From positions 1,364,001 to 1,428,000 of the forward strand of contig NZ_CP127409.1 of NCBI RefSeq assembly GCF_030291135.1: a stretch of DNA of 64,000 bases, given 5' to 3'. Below, piece after piece: positions 8,523 to 16,369 of this stretch (within the stretch, counting starts at the first letter, position 1; the number at the start of each line of letters is the position of its first letter). The DNA is from Rhodanobacter thiooxydans. GTDB lineage: Bacteria; Pseudomonadota; Gammaproteobacteria; Xanthomonadales; Rhodanobacteraceae. Both the position numbers and the translations under genes were made by a program. The notes beneath the pieces were generated by a model, which saw nothing but the letters and a program-made list of their open reading frames with translations, did no database searches and had not been told where the DNA came from.

Positions 8523-8606
8523 CTACGTGTGGCAATGCACTTGCTGGTCGCCCGTGGCTTACGCAACCCGGCATGTTCCGGAGCGCCGATGGCCACGTTC
8601 GCCCTG
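8521..8606 (-). ncRNA. possible c-di-GMP-I (GEMM-like) riboswitch
   Basis: Read on the minus strand, the leader holds CAGGGCGAAC (8606-8597), AAGCCACGGG (8560-8551) and GTAGCC (8526-8521). These three blocks recall conserved GEMM-I segments (CAGGGCAAAC, AAAGCCACGGG, GGTAGC) in the correct order. The spacing between the first two is longer than usual, and I do not see a GNRA tetraloop or a clear P1 helix. A GGDEF gene downstream makes the idea plausible, but it is a memory-based comparison only. Confidence 0.2.
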
Positions 8607-8890
8607 CTGTTCCGATACACGACGGCGAGGGTGGCGACGCTCGAACGTGCATCATCCTTCGTCGTTGTGTCATGCACGTGCCGTGCCATGGTACGCGCCC
8701 CGCGGCAAACCCATTGGCGGCGTCCGGGTTGCCGGCGATCGACGCGAGGCAGGAGGCGGCCGAAGTGGTTCAATCCGGACGCGCAGGGTCATCCCTGGCG
8801 GCATCGGGGCATTGTGCGGAGCGGGGGCGCCGCCGGCCAGTGACGATCGTCAGCCCCGGCGTCGGAAATCGCCGGCAGCGCCGTGCGGAC

Positions 8891-11800
8891 TCAGGCGGGC
8901 CGGCGCGCGCCCAGCGTTACCAGCAGTTCCTGCGCGCTGCGGATGCGCTCGCTGGCGCCGGGCAGTTCCAGGATCACCTTCAGCTTGTCCTGGCCGTCCA
9001 GCTTGTACACGCGCGGCTGGCGCTGGATCAGCTGGATGATGGTCAGCGGATTCACTTCGGGTTTCTCGCGGAACACGATACGGCCGCCGTTGGCGCCGAA
9101 ATCGAGCTTGCGGATACCCAGCGGGGTGGCCATCAGCTTCAGGCTGGCCACCGCGAACAACTGTTTCGTCGGCTCGGGCAGCAGGCCGAAGCGGTCGATC
9201 ATCTCCACCTGCAGGTCGCGCAGGTCGTCCTCGCTGCGCGCACTGGCGATGCGTTTGTACAGCGTGAGGCGGTGGTGCACGTCGCCGAGGTAATCGTCGG
9301 GAATCAGCGCGGGCAGGTGCAGTTCGACTTCGGTCTCGTGCTCGCTGCTCAGGTCGAAGTCCGGCACCTTGCCCGACTTCAGCGCACGCACCGCGCGATC
9401 CAGCAGTTCGGTGTACAGGCCGAAGCCGATCTCCTGGATCTGGCCGGACTGCTCGTCACCGAGCAGCTCGCCGGCGCCGCGGATTTCCAGGTCGTGGGTG
9501 GCCAGGGTGAAGCCGGCGCCAAGTTCCTCCAGCGAGGCCAGCGCTTCCAGCCGCTTCTGCGCATCGGCAGTGATCGACTTGCGGTCGGGCACCACCAGAT
9601 ACGCATACGCGCGATGGTGCGAGCGCCCGACGCGGCCTCGCAACTGGTGCAACTGGGCCAGGCCGAAGCGGTCGGCGCGGTCGATGATGATGGTGTTGGC
9701 CGTCGGGATGTCGATGCCCGTTTCAATGATCGTGGTGCACACCAGCACGTTGAAGCGCTGGCGGTGGAAATCGGCCATCACGCTTTCCAGCTCGCGCTCG
9801 GGCATCTGGCCGTGGGCGATGCGGATGCGCGCGTCCGGCACCAGTTCCTCCAGTTCGCGCACGGTGCGTTCGATGCTCTGCACCTCGTTGTGCAGGAAGT
9901 ACACCTGGCCGCCGCGCGACAGCTCGCGTTGCAGCGCCTCACGGATCGTCGCCGGGTCCCACGCCGAGATGAAGGTGCGCACCGCGCTGCGATGTGCCGG
10001 CGGCGTGGCAATAAGCGACAGGTCGCGCAAGCCGGCCATCGCCATGTTCAGCGTGCGCGGGATCGGCGTGGCGGTCATCGTCAGCAGATCCACCTCGGCG
10101 CGCAGCTTCTTCAGCTGCTCCTTCTGGCGCACGCCGAAGCGTTGCTCCTCGTCGACGATGACCAGGCCGAGGTTCTTGAACTTGATGTCCGGCTGCAGCA
10201 GCTTGTGCGTGCCCACGATCACGTCGATCTGGCCATCGGCGAGACGCTTCAGCGCCTCGTTCACTTCCTTGGTCGACTTGAAGCGCGACAGCACGTCGAC
10301 ACGCACCGGCCAGTCGGCGAAGCGGTCGGCGAAGTTGCGGTAGTGCTGCTGGGCGAGCAGGGTGGTCGGCACCAGCACGGCGACCTGCTTGCCGGCGGTG
10401 GCGGTGGCGAACGCGGCGCGCAGTGCCACCTCCGTCTTGCCGAAGCCGACGTCACCGCAGATCACCCGGTCCATTGCGCGCGGCGCGGCGAGATCACCCA
10501 GCACCGCCTCGATCGCGCTTTCCTGGTCAGGGGTTTCCTCGAACGGGAAGGTGCTGCCGAACTCCTCCACCAGCTGGCGATCGATCGGCATCGACTTGCC
10601 GCCGCGCGCCTGGCGCTGGGCGTAGATCGCCAGCAGTTCGGCAGCCACGTCGCGCACTTTCTCCGCGGCCTTCCTGCGCGCGCGCTCCCACGCGTCGCCG
10701 CCCAGCGAATGCAGTGGCGCCAGCTCGGGTGCGGTGCCGGAGTAGCGGCTGACCAGACCCAGTTGCGCCACCGGCACGTACAGCTTGTCGCCCTTGGCGT
10801 ATTCGATGGTGAGGAATTCGCCGTCCATGCCGCCCACGTCCATCGACACCAGGCCCTGGTAGCGGCCCACGCCATGGTCGACGTGCACGATCGGCGCACC
10901 GATGGTGAGTTCGGTGAGATCGCGGATGATCGCGTCGGGATCGCGTGCGGTGCCGCGGCGGCGCTTGCGCTCGCGCTCGCTGCGCACCCGCTCGCCGTAC
11001 AGCTCGCGCTCGGTGAGCACGGTCAATACGGGTTTAGTCAGCGCAAAGCCCTGCTCAAGCGGAGCGATGGTGATGGCTAACCGCGGCCCATCATGCCTGG
11101 CTCCCTCCCCTGCGAGCAGGGGAGGGTTGTGACCGAAGGGAATCCCTTGCGGAGGGTGGGGTGCTCTTGCTCTGGCTTCTTCGCCAGCCGGAGCAACCCC
11201 CTCCCGGCCTCCCCCTGCGGGCAGGGGGAGGAGAAAGTCAGTCCAGCTATCGACGCTTTGCGGCTTCAATCCCGCTGTTGCCAGCGTTTCGATCAGCGCC
11301 TCGCGCCGCCCCGCCGAATCGGCGGCGATCAGCACGCGGCCTGGATAGCTGGACAGGAAATGCCGCAGTGACGTGCCGGGTTCCTCGCCCTTGCGGTTGA
11401 GCGGCAGCTCCGGCGCCGGCTGGGTGCCGGTGTCGATGGCGTGCTCGTGGCCGGCCTCGACCACTTCCACGCGCAGCCGCCGGTTGAGCTGTTCGCGCAG
11501 TTTTTCCGGCGGCAGATAGATCTCGGCCGGCGGCAGTACGGGGCGTTCGATGTCGTGGGCGCGCTGGTCGTAGCGTTCGGCGGTCTGCGTCCAGAACTGG
11601 TCGGCCGCTTCGCCGGCACCTTCGCCCAGCACGAACAGCGCGTCGTCGGCGAGGTAGTCAAATAAAGTCGCCGTTTGCGCGAAAAACAACGGCAGGTAGT
11701 ACTCGATGCCGCCGGGCGTGACGCCTTCCTTCATGTCCTGGTACAGCGGGCAGCGGCGCACGTCGATCGGGAAGCGTTCGCGCAGGTTGCCGCGGAACTC

Positions 11801-12481
11801 TTTCGCGGCTTCCTCGGTGAGCGGAAACTCCCGCGCCGGCAGCAGCTCGACCTTGTCCACCTGCTGCTGCGAACGCTGGGTTTCCGGGTCGAAGCTGCGG
11901 ATCGACTCCACTTCGTCGTCGAACAGCTCGATGCGGTATGGCTCGGCGGTGCCCATCGGGAAGATGTCGAGCAGCGCGCCGCGCACCGCGAAGTCGCCAG
12001 GTTCGGTCACCTGCGGCACGTTGCGGTAGCCGGACGCTTCCAGCCGGCGCTGTTCGCTGGCGAGGTCGAGCTTCTGGCCCTTCACCAGCACCAGCCCGGA
12101 GCCGGTGATGTGCGCGCGCGGCGCGATCCGCTGCATCAGCGTGGCCACCGGCACCACCAGCACGCCGCGTTTCACGTTCGGCAGCTGGTAGAGCGTGGCG
12201 ATGCGTTGGGAAACGATCTCCGGGTTCGGGCTGAACGCGTCGTAGGGCAGCGTTTCCCAGTCCGGGAAATGCAGCACCGGCAGGCCGCCGGCGAAGATCT
12301 TCAGCTCGGACTCCAGCGCCTGCGCGCGCTGGGTATCGCGCGCCACCACGACCAGCAGGCCATCATGCGTGCGCGCCGCCTCGGCCAGCAGCAACGCCCG
12401 CGCGGAGCCGTGTGGCGGCGTCCAGTAGCGGCGTTGTTTCGGGGTGGTCGGCAGGGGCGGGTGTTTGATCGGGTTGGGCAT
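8891..12481 (-). CDS. mfd: transcription-repair coupling factor Mfd
   Basis: A 1196-residue Mfd. It displaces RNA polymerase stalled at DNA lesions and recruits UvrA. Visible parts in order: UvrB-like N-terminal region; the RNA-polymerase-interacting domain (around PIVHVDHGVGRYQGL); RecG-like translocase with Walker A GDVGFGKTEVALR, DEEQRFG and TATPIPRTLNMA; helicase C-terminal motifs (QLRGRVGRSHHRAYAY); and the C-terminal TRCF domain. The protein is about 48 residues longer than E. coli Mfd (1148). The excess is explained by an in-frame repeat-derived insertion at residues about 415-461. I chose the ATG at 12481; an ATG three codons upstream (12490) is equally possible, and the further upstream frame lies in repeat-like DNA. 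Confidence 0.97.
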   Translation of the reverse strand: MPNPIKHPPLPTTPKQRRYWTPPHGSARALLLAEAARTHDGLLVVVARDTQRAQALESELKIFAGGLPVLHFPDWETLPYDAFSPNPEIVSQRIATLYQLPNVKRGVLVVPVATLMQRIAPRAHITGSGLVLVKGQKLDLASEQRRLEASGYRNVPQVTEPGDFAVRGALLDIFPMGTAEPYRIELFDDEVESIRSFDPETQRSQQQVDKVELLPAREFPLTEEAAKEFRGNLRERFPIDVRRCPLYQDMKEGVTPGGIEYYLPLFFAQTATLFDYLADDALFVLGEGAGEAADQFWTQTAERYDQRAHDIERPVLPPAEIYLPPEKLREQLNRRLRVEVVEAGHEHAIDTGTQPAPELPLNRKGEEPGTSLRHFLSSYPGRVLIAADSAGRREALIETLATAGLKPQSVDSWTDFLLPLPAGGGREGVAPAGEEARARAPHPPQGIPFGHNPPLLAGEGARHDGPRLAITIAPLEQGFALTKPVLTVLTERELYGERVRSERERKRRRGTARDPDAIIRDLTELTIGAPIVHVDHGVGRYQGLVSMDVGGMDGEFLTIEYAKGDKLYVPVAQLGLVSRYSGTAPELAPLHSLGGDAWERARRKAAEKVRDVAAELLAIYAQRQARGGKSMPIDRQLVEEFGSTFPFEETPDQESAIEAVLGDLAAPRAMDRVICGDVGFGKTEVALRAAFATATAGKQVAVLVPTTLLAQQHYRNFADRFADWPVRVDVLSRFKSTKEVNEALKRLADGQIDVIVGTHKLLQPDIKFKNLGLVIVDEEQRFGVRQKEQLKKLRAEVDLLTMTATPIPRTLNMAMAGLRDLSLIATPPAHRSAVRTFISAWDPATIREALQRELSRGGQVYFLHNEVQSIERTVRELEELVPDARIRIAHGQMPERELESVMADFHRQRFNVLVCTTIIETGIDIPTANTIIIDRADRFGLAQLHQLRGRVGRSHHRAYAYLVVPDRKSITADAQKRLEALASLEELGAGFTLATHDLEIRGAGELLGDEQSGQIQEIGFGLYTELLDRAVRALKSGKVPDFDLSSEHETEVELHLPALIPDDYLGDVHHRLTLYKRIASARSEDDLRDLQVEMIDRFGLLPEPTKQLFAVASLKLMATPLGIRKLDFGANGGRIVFREKPEVNPLTIIQLIQRQPRVYKLDGQDKLKVILELPGASERIRSAQELLVTLGARRPA
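11103..11231. repeat. palindromic repeat element inserted in frame within mfd
   Basis: Two perfect 11-bp hairpins bound the element: CCCTCCCCTGC/GCAGGGGAGGG (11103-11126, loop GA) and CCTCCCCCTGC/GCAGGGGGAGG (11208-11231, loop GG). A third small stem, CTGGC/GCCAG, lies at 11172-11187. The sequence is of the CCCTCTCCC-type intergenic repeat known from Xanthomonadales genomes. Here it is read through in the mfd frame, giving a Gly/Pro/Ala-rich peptide (PAGGGREGVAP ... NPPLLAGEGARHD) in the D3 domain loop between VDSWTDF and PRLAITIAPLEQGF. Confidence 0.8.
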
Positions 12482-12554
12482 GGGGCGCATGTTCAAGGCG
12501 CCGCCATCGAGCCGCGCCGGGGAAAGCGGGCAAGTGTAACGCGATGTGCCTGGG

Positions 12555-12626
12555 CCCCTTCTCCCGCAAGGCAAAGGGGAGGCTGGTCAGAGCGCCTGAA
12601 CTCCCGCTCCTATGAAGCAGGGAGAG
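12555..12626. repeat. degenerate palindromic repeat upstream of mfd
   Basis: The gap between mfd and the next gene holds CCCCTT/AAGGGG (12555-12579), followed by CTCCC-GCT/AGC-A-GGGAG (12601-12624, one bulged A). The composition and two-arm layout resemble the element inserted inside mfd, so this is probably a decayed relative. Confidence 0.45.
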
Positions 12627-12632
12627 TGCTCT

Positions 12633-13238
12633 TCAGAGCTTCAGCGTGATCTGCGCGGTGCCCGGTTCGTCCGGTATCGTCCGCTGGGTGAAGCCCAGCT
12701 CCTTGCACAGCTGCAGCATCGGTCGGTTCTCCAGCAGCACGTAGCCCCACAGCTCGGCCAGGCCTCGGCGGCGGCAGTCGTCGACCAGGTGCCGCATCAG
12801 CAGCGCGCCGAGGCCACGGCGGCTCCAGGCTTGTTCCACCAGCACCGAGAACTCGGCGCTGTCGGTGGCCTCGTCCACATAGATCCGGCCCACGCCGCGC
12901 ATCTCGGCCGGCTTGATGGATTCGTCCATCAGCACATAGGCGGTCTCCTGCGCGGGGTCGATGCGGCACAGCCGCTGCGCCATCGGCGTGGGCAGTTCGG
13001 ACATCGCGTGCAGGAAGCGGCGGCGGATGTCCTCCGGCGACAGCCGGGTGAAGCAGCGCTGCATCGCCGCCACGTCGCCCGGTTCGATCGCGCGCAGCAC
13101 CAGCTCGCGGCCGTCCTCGGTGCGCACCTGCTCACCGCGTGGCGTTGACTGCACGTGCGGGCGCGCAAAGCGTTCGCTGGCGCGGGGCGGCAGCGAGGCG
13201 TAGCGGGTGGGGGCGGAGAAGTCGATGGCGGGGTTCAT
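12633..13238 (-). CDS. GNAT-family N-acetyltransferase
   Basis: A 201-residue protein with a GNAT domain over about residues 50-190: DGRELVLRAIEPGDVAAM, the SPEDIRRRFLHAM helix, and the acetyl-CoA motif WSRRGLGALLMRHLVDDCRRRG. The SPEDIRRRF and ENRPMLQLCKELGF blocks recall the GNAT domain found at the end of Pat-type protein acetyltransferases, but here it stands alone without the acyl-CoA synthetase-like part. Target unknown. The ATG at 13238 has a GGA ribosome site; an upstream in-frame ATG at 13316 would add 26 residues of unlikely sequence. Confidence 0.82.
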   Translation of the reverse strand: MNPAIDFSAPTRYASLPPRASERFARPHVQSTPRGEQVRTEDGRELVLRAIEPGDVAAMQRCFTRLSPEDIRRRFLHAMSELPTPMAQRLCRIDPAQETAYVLMDESIKPAEMRGVGRIYVDEATDSAEFSVLVEQAWSRRGLGALLMRHLVDDCRRRGLAELWGYVLLENRPMLQLCKELGFTQRTIPDEPGTAQITLKL

Positions 13239-13436
13239 GGTGGTTCCGTACTTTTGCGTATTGTGTGCATCGCAGCATGAATTTGCAATGACGGACTCTG
13301 CGGTGGGCTGCCGCACCTGCGTGGAGCCATATCGTAGTCGCTGGCTTGATGCTGCAGCACGGGATGGTGCGGATGCGGGCAGACAGGTGCCGCGTCACAC
13401 CGCACAATGCCTGGCTAGACGTTCCCGGAGCACGGC

Positions 13437-13835
13437 ATGACCCGCAAACCGACTCACGGCCTCACCGCGGCCCAACTGGAGGCGCTGTGCGGCCATTGGC
13501 CCGGCGTCACCCGCGACACCAAGTGGGGCGTCGACAGTGTGTTCAGCGTCGGCGGCAAGATGTTCGCGGTGATGCCGTCCGACGGCAGCGAGGGCGGCCG
13601 GCTGTCGTGCAAGGTGGCCGACGACCGTTTCCTCGAACTCACCGACCAGCCCGCCATCATCCCGGCGCCGTACCTGGCGCGCGCGCACTGGGTGTCGATC
13701 ACCGAACCGCAGCGTTTCGCCACGGCGGAGCTGGAGGCATTCGTCCTCGACGCCTATACGCTGGTGCGCGCGAAGCTGACGAAAAAACTGCAGGCGGCGC
13801 TGGGGCCGTTGCCGACCATCAAGGCGAGGCAATGA
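13437..13835 (+). CDS. MmcQ/YjbR family DNA-binding-fold protein
   Basis: A 132-residue protein of the MmcQ/YjbR family, a CyaY-like-fold group of small cytoplasmic proteins. Recognisable features are HWPGVTRDTKWGVDSVFSVGGKMFAV, the DDRFLELTDQPAIIPAPYLARAHWVSI core, and a C-terminal helix with LVRAKLTKKL. The role is not established; family members have been annotated as DNA-binding on structural grounds only. The stop overlaps the glyoxalase start by 4 nt, so the two are co-translated. Confidence 0.85.
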   Translation: MTRKPTHGLTAAQLEALCGHWPGVTRDTKWGVDSVFSVGGKMFAVMPSDGSEGGRLSCKVADDRFLELTDQPAIIPAPYLARAHWVSITEPQRFATAELEAFVLDAYTLVRAKLTKKLQAALGPLPTIKARQ

Positions 13836-14224
13836 AGCAGCATCTCGGCGCGCTGGCGCTGCTGGTCGCCGACTACGACGAGGCGATCGCCTGGTACACC
13901 CGCGCGCTCGGTTTCGAGCTGATCGAGGATACCGACCTGGGTGGCGGCAAGCGCTGGGTGCTGCTGGCGCCGTCCGGTTCCCGCGAAACCCGTTTGCTGC
14001 TGGCGAAGGCGAACGGCGACGAGCAGGCTTCGCGCATCGGCAACCAGACCGGCGGCCGCGTCTTCCTGCTGCTGCACACCGACGACTTCCAGCGCGACTG
14101 GCAACGCATGCGCGCCGCAGGCGTGCACTTCCGCGAGGAACCGCGCCACGAGGCCTACGGCACGGTGGCGGTGTTCGAGGATCTGTACGGCAACGGCTGG
14201 GATCTGCTGGAACTGAAGCGCTGA
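13832..14224 (+). CDS. glyoxalase/bleomycin-resistance (VOC) protein
   Basis: A 130-residue single VOC domain: N-terminal LGALALLVADYDEAIAWYTRALGFELIED, and C-terminal VAVFEDLYGNGWDLLEL with the Glu that normally ligates the metal. Members act on diverse substrates (methylglyoxal adducts, extradiol cleavage, drug binding); the substrate here is unknown. It is translationally coupled to the MmcQ/YjbR gene and converges on the DUF2058 gene 4 nt away. Confidence 0.87.
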   Translation: MKQHLGALALLVADYDEAIAWYTRALGFELIEDTDLGGGKRWVLLAPSGSRETRLLLAKANGDEQASRIGNQTGGRVFLLLHTDDFQRDWQRMRAAGVHFREEPRHEAYGTVAVFEDLYGNGWDLLELKR

Positions 14225-14228
14225 CGCG

Positions 14229-14768
14229 CTACCAGACCAGGTCGTCCGGCACTTCGAACTGCTTGTAGTACTCGTCGTCCGTCTCGTCGCCGCTGCCTGC
14301 TTCGGCGTGGCCGTGGTCGAGCACGATCATCGTCGCGTCGCGTTCGCGGACCTTGTCGGCGGCAACCCGCGGCAGCAGTTCGTAACCCTCGCCGTGGCGC
14401 ACGATCACCAAGGTGCCGGTAGCCAGCTGCGCGCGCAGCGGCTCGTTCACCAGCACGCTCTTGATCACGTTGCCGTCCGCAAAGCGATAGGCGATCTCGC
14501 CCTCGCGCTGCACCTTGTGCGCCTCGACGATCTGGCGAACCTGCGCACGCGCCTCGTTCGCACGCGCCTGCGCGTTGCGCTCGGCGGCCAGCGCGCGATC
14601 GCGCTCGGCCTTCTCCACCTGCAGCCGCTGCGCTTCCAGCTGCTCTGTACTCGGCGCCGCCGGCCCCTTGCCCTGGTGCTTCTTCGCCTGCTCGCGCACG
14701 ACTTGTGCAGCCTTGGTCTTGTTGACGAGGCCGGCCTTGAGGAGTTGTTCTTGCAGTGGGTTGCGCAT
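14229..14768 (-). CDS. DUF2058 family protein (YaiL-like)
   Basis: A 179-residue protein matching the YaiL/DUF2058 family: N-terminal NPLQEQLLKAGLVNKTKA, a charged, Ala/Arg/Gln-rich helical centre likely to be coiled coil (residues about 40-85), then IAYRFADGNVIKSVLVNE and a C-terminal DEYYKQFEVPDDLVW. The family has been linked to nucleic-acid association; the molecular role is undefined. It lies 72 nt downstream of the CDF transporter gene on the same strand. Confidence 0.85.
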   Translation of the reverse strand: MRNPLQEQLLKAGLVNKTKAAQVVREQAKKHQGKGPAAPSTEQLEAQRLQVEKAERDRALAAERNAQARANEARAQVRQIVEAHKVQREGEIAYRFADGNVIKSVLVNEPLRAQLATGTLVIVRHGEGYELLPRVAADKVRERDATMIVLDHGHAEAGSGDETDDEYYKQFEVPDDLVW

Positions 14769-14840
14769 GGGGTGGACGAGAGAACCGGGTGGGCAGGGGA
14801 TGAGATTGTGGCGTGGGCTCGCGCGTTCAACGGTTACCGG

Positions 14841-15743
14841 TCAATCTGCATTGTCCGGTTCGAAGAAGCTCCAGCGCACATCGCCGAACTGCGCCTTCAT
14901 CGCCGCCTCGACGGTGTTGATCGCGTCGATCAGGCTGGCGGTGGGCTGCATGCGCGCCTTCACCGCCACCATCACGTCCGGACCCATCTGCAAGGTGATC
15001 AGGTTGAGCACTTCGGCAACTTCGGGGCGGCTTTTCAGGAAGCTCATCAGCTCGTCGCGGCGGCGTGGTTCCATGCCCTGGCCGATCAACAGCGCTTTTA
15101 CTTCGATCGCCACCAGCACCGCCACCACGATCAGCAGCACGCCGATCGCGATGGTGCCGGCCGCGTCGAACATCAGGTTGCCGGTGAGCATGGTGGCGCC
15201 GACGGCGAGCGTGGCCAGGCACAGGCCGAGCAGGGCGGCCAGGTCCTCGCCGAAGATCACCAGCAATTCGCTGGAGCGGGTTTCGCGGAACCAGGTCCAC
15301 AGGCCCTGCTCGCCGCGGGCCTTGTTCACTTCGTGCAGGCAGCCGCGCATCGAGATGCCCTCGACCACGATGCCGAACACAAGCACGCCCAGCGCCAGCC
15401 ACGGCCATTTCAGCGGCTCGGGATGGGTGAGCTTGTGCACGCCCTCGTAGATCGAGAACATGCCGCCCACGCTGAACAGCAGGATGGCGACCAGGAACGA
15501 CCAGAAATACAGCGCGCGACCCCAGCCCAGCGGGAACTCGTCCGACGGCGGCCGTTTGGCCTGGCGGATGCCGAGCAGCAGCAGGCCCTGGTTGCCGCAG
15601 TCGGCCAGCGAGTGCACCGCCTCGGCCATCATTGCGCCGGAACCGGTGACGAAGGCGGCGAACAGCTTGGCCACGAAGATGGCGAAGTTGGCGCCCAGCG
15701 CGAGGAAGATGGCCTTGATCGGGTTGGCGTGCCCAGACGACAT
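14841..15743 (-). CDS. cation diffusion facilitator transporter (ZnT9-like branch)
   Basis: A 300-residue protein with six predicted membrane helices and a C-terminal cytoplasmic domain, the layout of CDF metal/proton antiporters. TM2 carries HSLADCGNQ (the H-x3-D metal site). In TM5 the equivalent motif reads FGEDLAALLG, so Glu-Asp replaces the usual His-x3-Asp. This pattern is seen in the SLC30A9/ZnT9-like branch rather than in ZitB/FieF, making zinc specificity uncertain. Same strand as DUF2058, Slp and rlmJ, but gaps of 67-72 nt leave operon membership open. Confidence 0.88.
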   Translation of the reverse strand: MSSGHANPIKAIFLALGANFAIFVAKLFAAFVTGSGAMMAEAVHSLADCGNQGLLLLGIRQAKRPPSDEFPLGWGRALYFWSFLVAILLFSVGGMFSIYEGVHKLTHPEPLKWPWLALGVLVFGIVVEGISMRGCLHEVNKARGEQGLWTWFRETRSSELLVIFGEDLAALLGLCLATLAVGATMLTGNLMFDAAGTIAIGVLLIVVAVLVAIEVKALLIGQGMEPRRRDELMSFLKSRPEVAEVLNLITLQMGPDVMVAVKARMQPTASLIDAINTVEAAMKAQFGDVRWSFFEPDNAD

Positions 15744-15810
15744 GCGGCTTCAGTCCCAGGGTAATGAGGTCAGGGAGTTTAGCGGTCGCGCAGGATATTG
15801 CGCACGTCGG

Positions 15811-16329
15811 TCAGCGGATGCCGACGCCCAGGCCCACGCCGAAATGGACGTTGTTGCGGCCCTTGTTCATTTCCTCGGCGGTCCACACGTGCGATTGCGC
15901 CACGCTGACCAGCGGGAACACGTAGTCGGCCTCGCCGACCTTGCCGGCGCGGCTGCCGTTGAGCTTGCCGTCGACGGTCATCAGCGCGCCGGCGGGGTAG
16001 TCCAGCGGTTCCACGTAGCCCGGCATCACGGCGATGAAGCGGCCGCTGCCGCTGTCGTTCGCCTTCGGCCGCTGCGAGGAGTCAAGCGGGTAGGCCAGCA
16101 GCTCGATCTCGCTGTGGTCGGCGAGCACCTTGACCTGCACGATGCGGCCGCCCCAGATCACCTGGCTGTTGCTGAACTTCTCCGGCGATTGCGCCACCTG
16201 GAACGGCGCGGCGGTGACTGCGGCGCCAGCGGTCTTGTAGATCGGTGCCGGAGCGCAGGCGGCCAGCAGCATCAGCAGGGCGGCCGGCGCGGCGAGTCGG
16301 ATCAGCAGGAAGGCGGGGCGGGTGCGCAT
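15811..16329 (-). CDS. Slp-family outer-membrane lipoprotein
   Basis: A 172-residue lipoprotein: the signal peptide ends in LMLLAACAP, with the lipobox Cys near residue 25. The mature part contains VIWGGRIVQVKV, a TEIELLAYPL-like strand (here SEIELLAYPLDSSQRP) and YVFPLVSV, typical of the Slp (carbon-starvation-inducible lipoprotein) family. The function in the outer membrane is poorly known; in enterobacteria Slp relatives are linked to stationary phase and acid stress. It follows rlmJ by 40 nt on the same strand. Confidence 0.85.
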   Translation of the reverse strand: MRTRPAFLLIRLAAPAALLMLLAACAPAPIYKTAGAAVTAAPFQVAQSPEKFSNSQVIWGGRIVQVKVLADHSEIELLAYPLDSSQRPKANDSGSGRFIAVMPGYVEPLDYPAGALMTVDGKLNGSRAGKVGEADYVFPLVSVAQSHVWTAEEMNKGRNNVHFGVGLGVGIR

Positions 16330-16369
16330 GGTCGTGCTCCTGGAGGAACGCTGGCGGATGGCGTCGAGC

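Larger units (their letters stand above)
8490..8890 (-). promoter_or_regulatory. 401-nt gap: leader of the diguanylate cyclase gene
   Basis: This is the only gap above 300 nt in the window. Both flanking genes are on the minus strand, so it follows mfd and leads into the GGDEF gene. No convincing coding sequence is present; a 98-codon minus-strand frame overlapping the GGDEF start has no recognisable motif. The part next to the gene contains a strong hairpin and riboswitch-like sequence blocks, listed separately. I see nothing interpretable in roughly 8640-8890. Confidence 0.6.

Noticed and set aside
8477..8773. 98-codon minus-strand frame before the diguanylate cyclase gene
   Set aside because: It overlaps the GGDEF start, has no ribosome site or motif, and the region looks like a structured leader.
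8264..11080. Long plus-strand open frame (about 938 codons) opposite mfd and the diguanylate cyclase gene
   Set aside because: Antisense shadow of two confidently identified genes; no recognisable domain.
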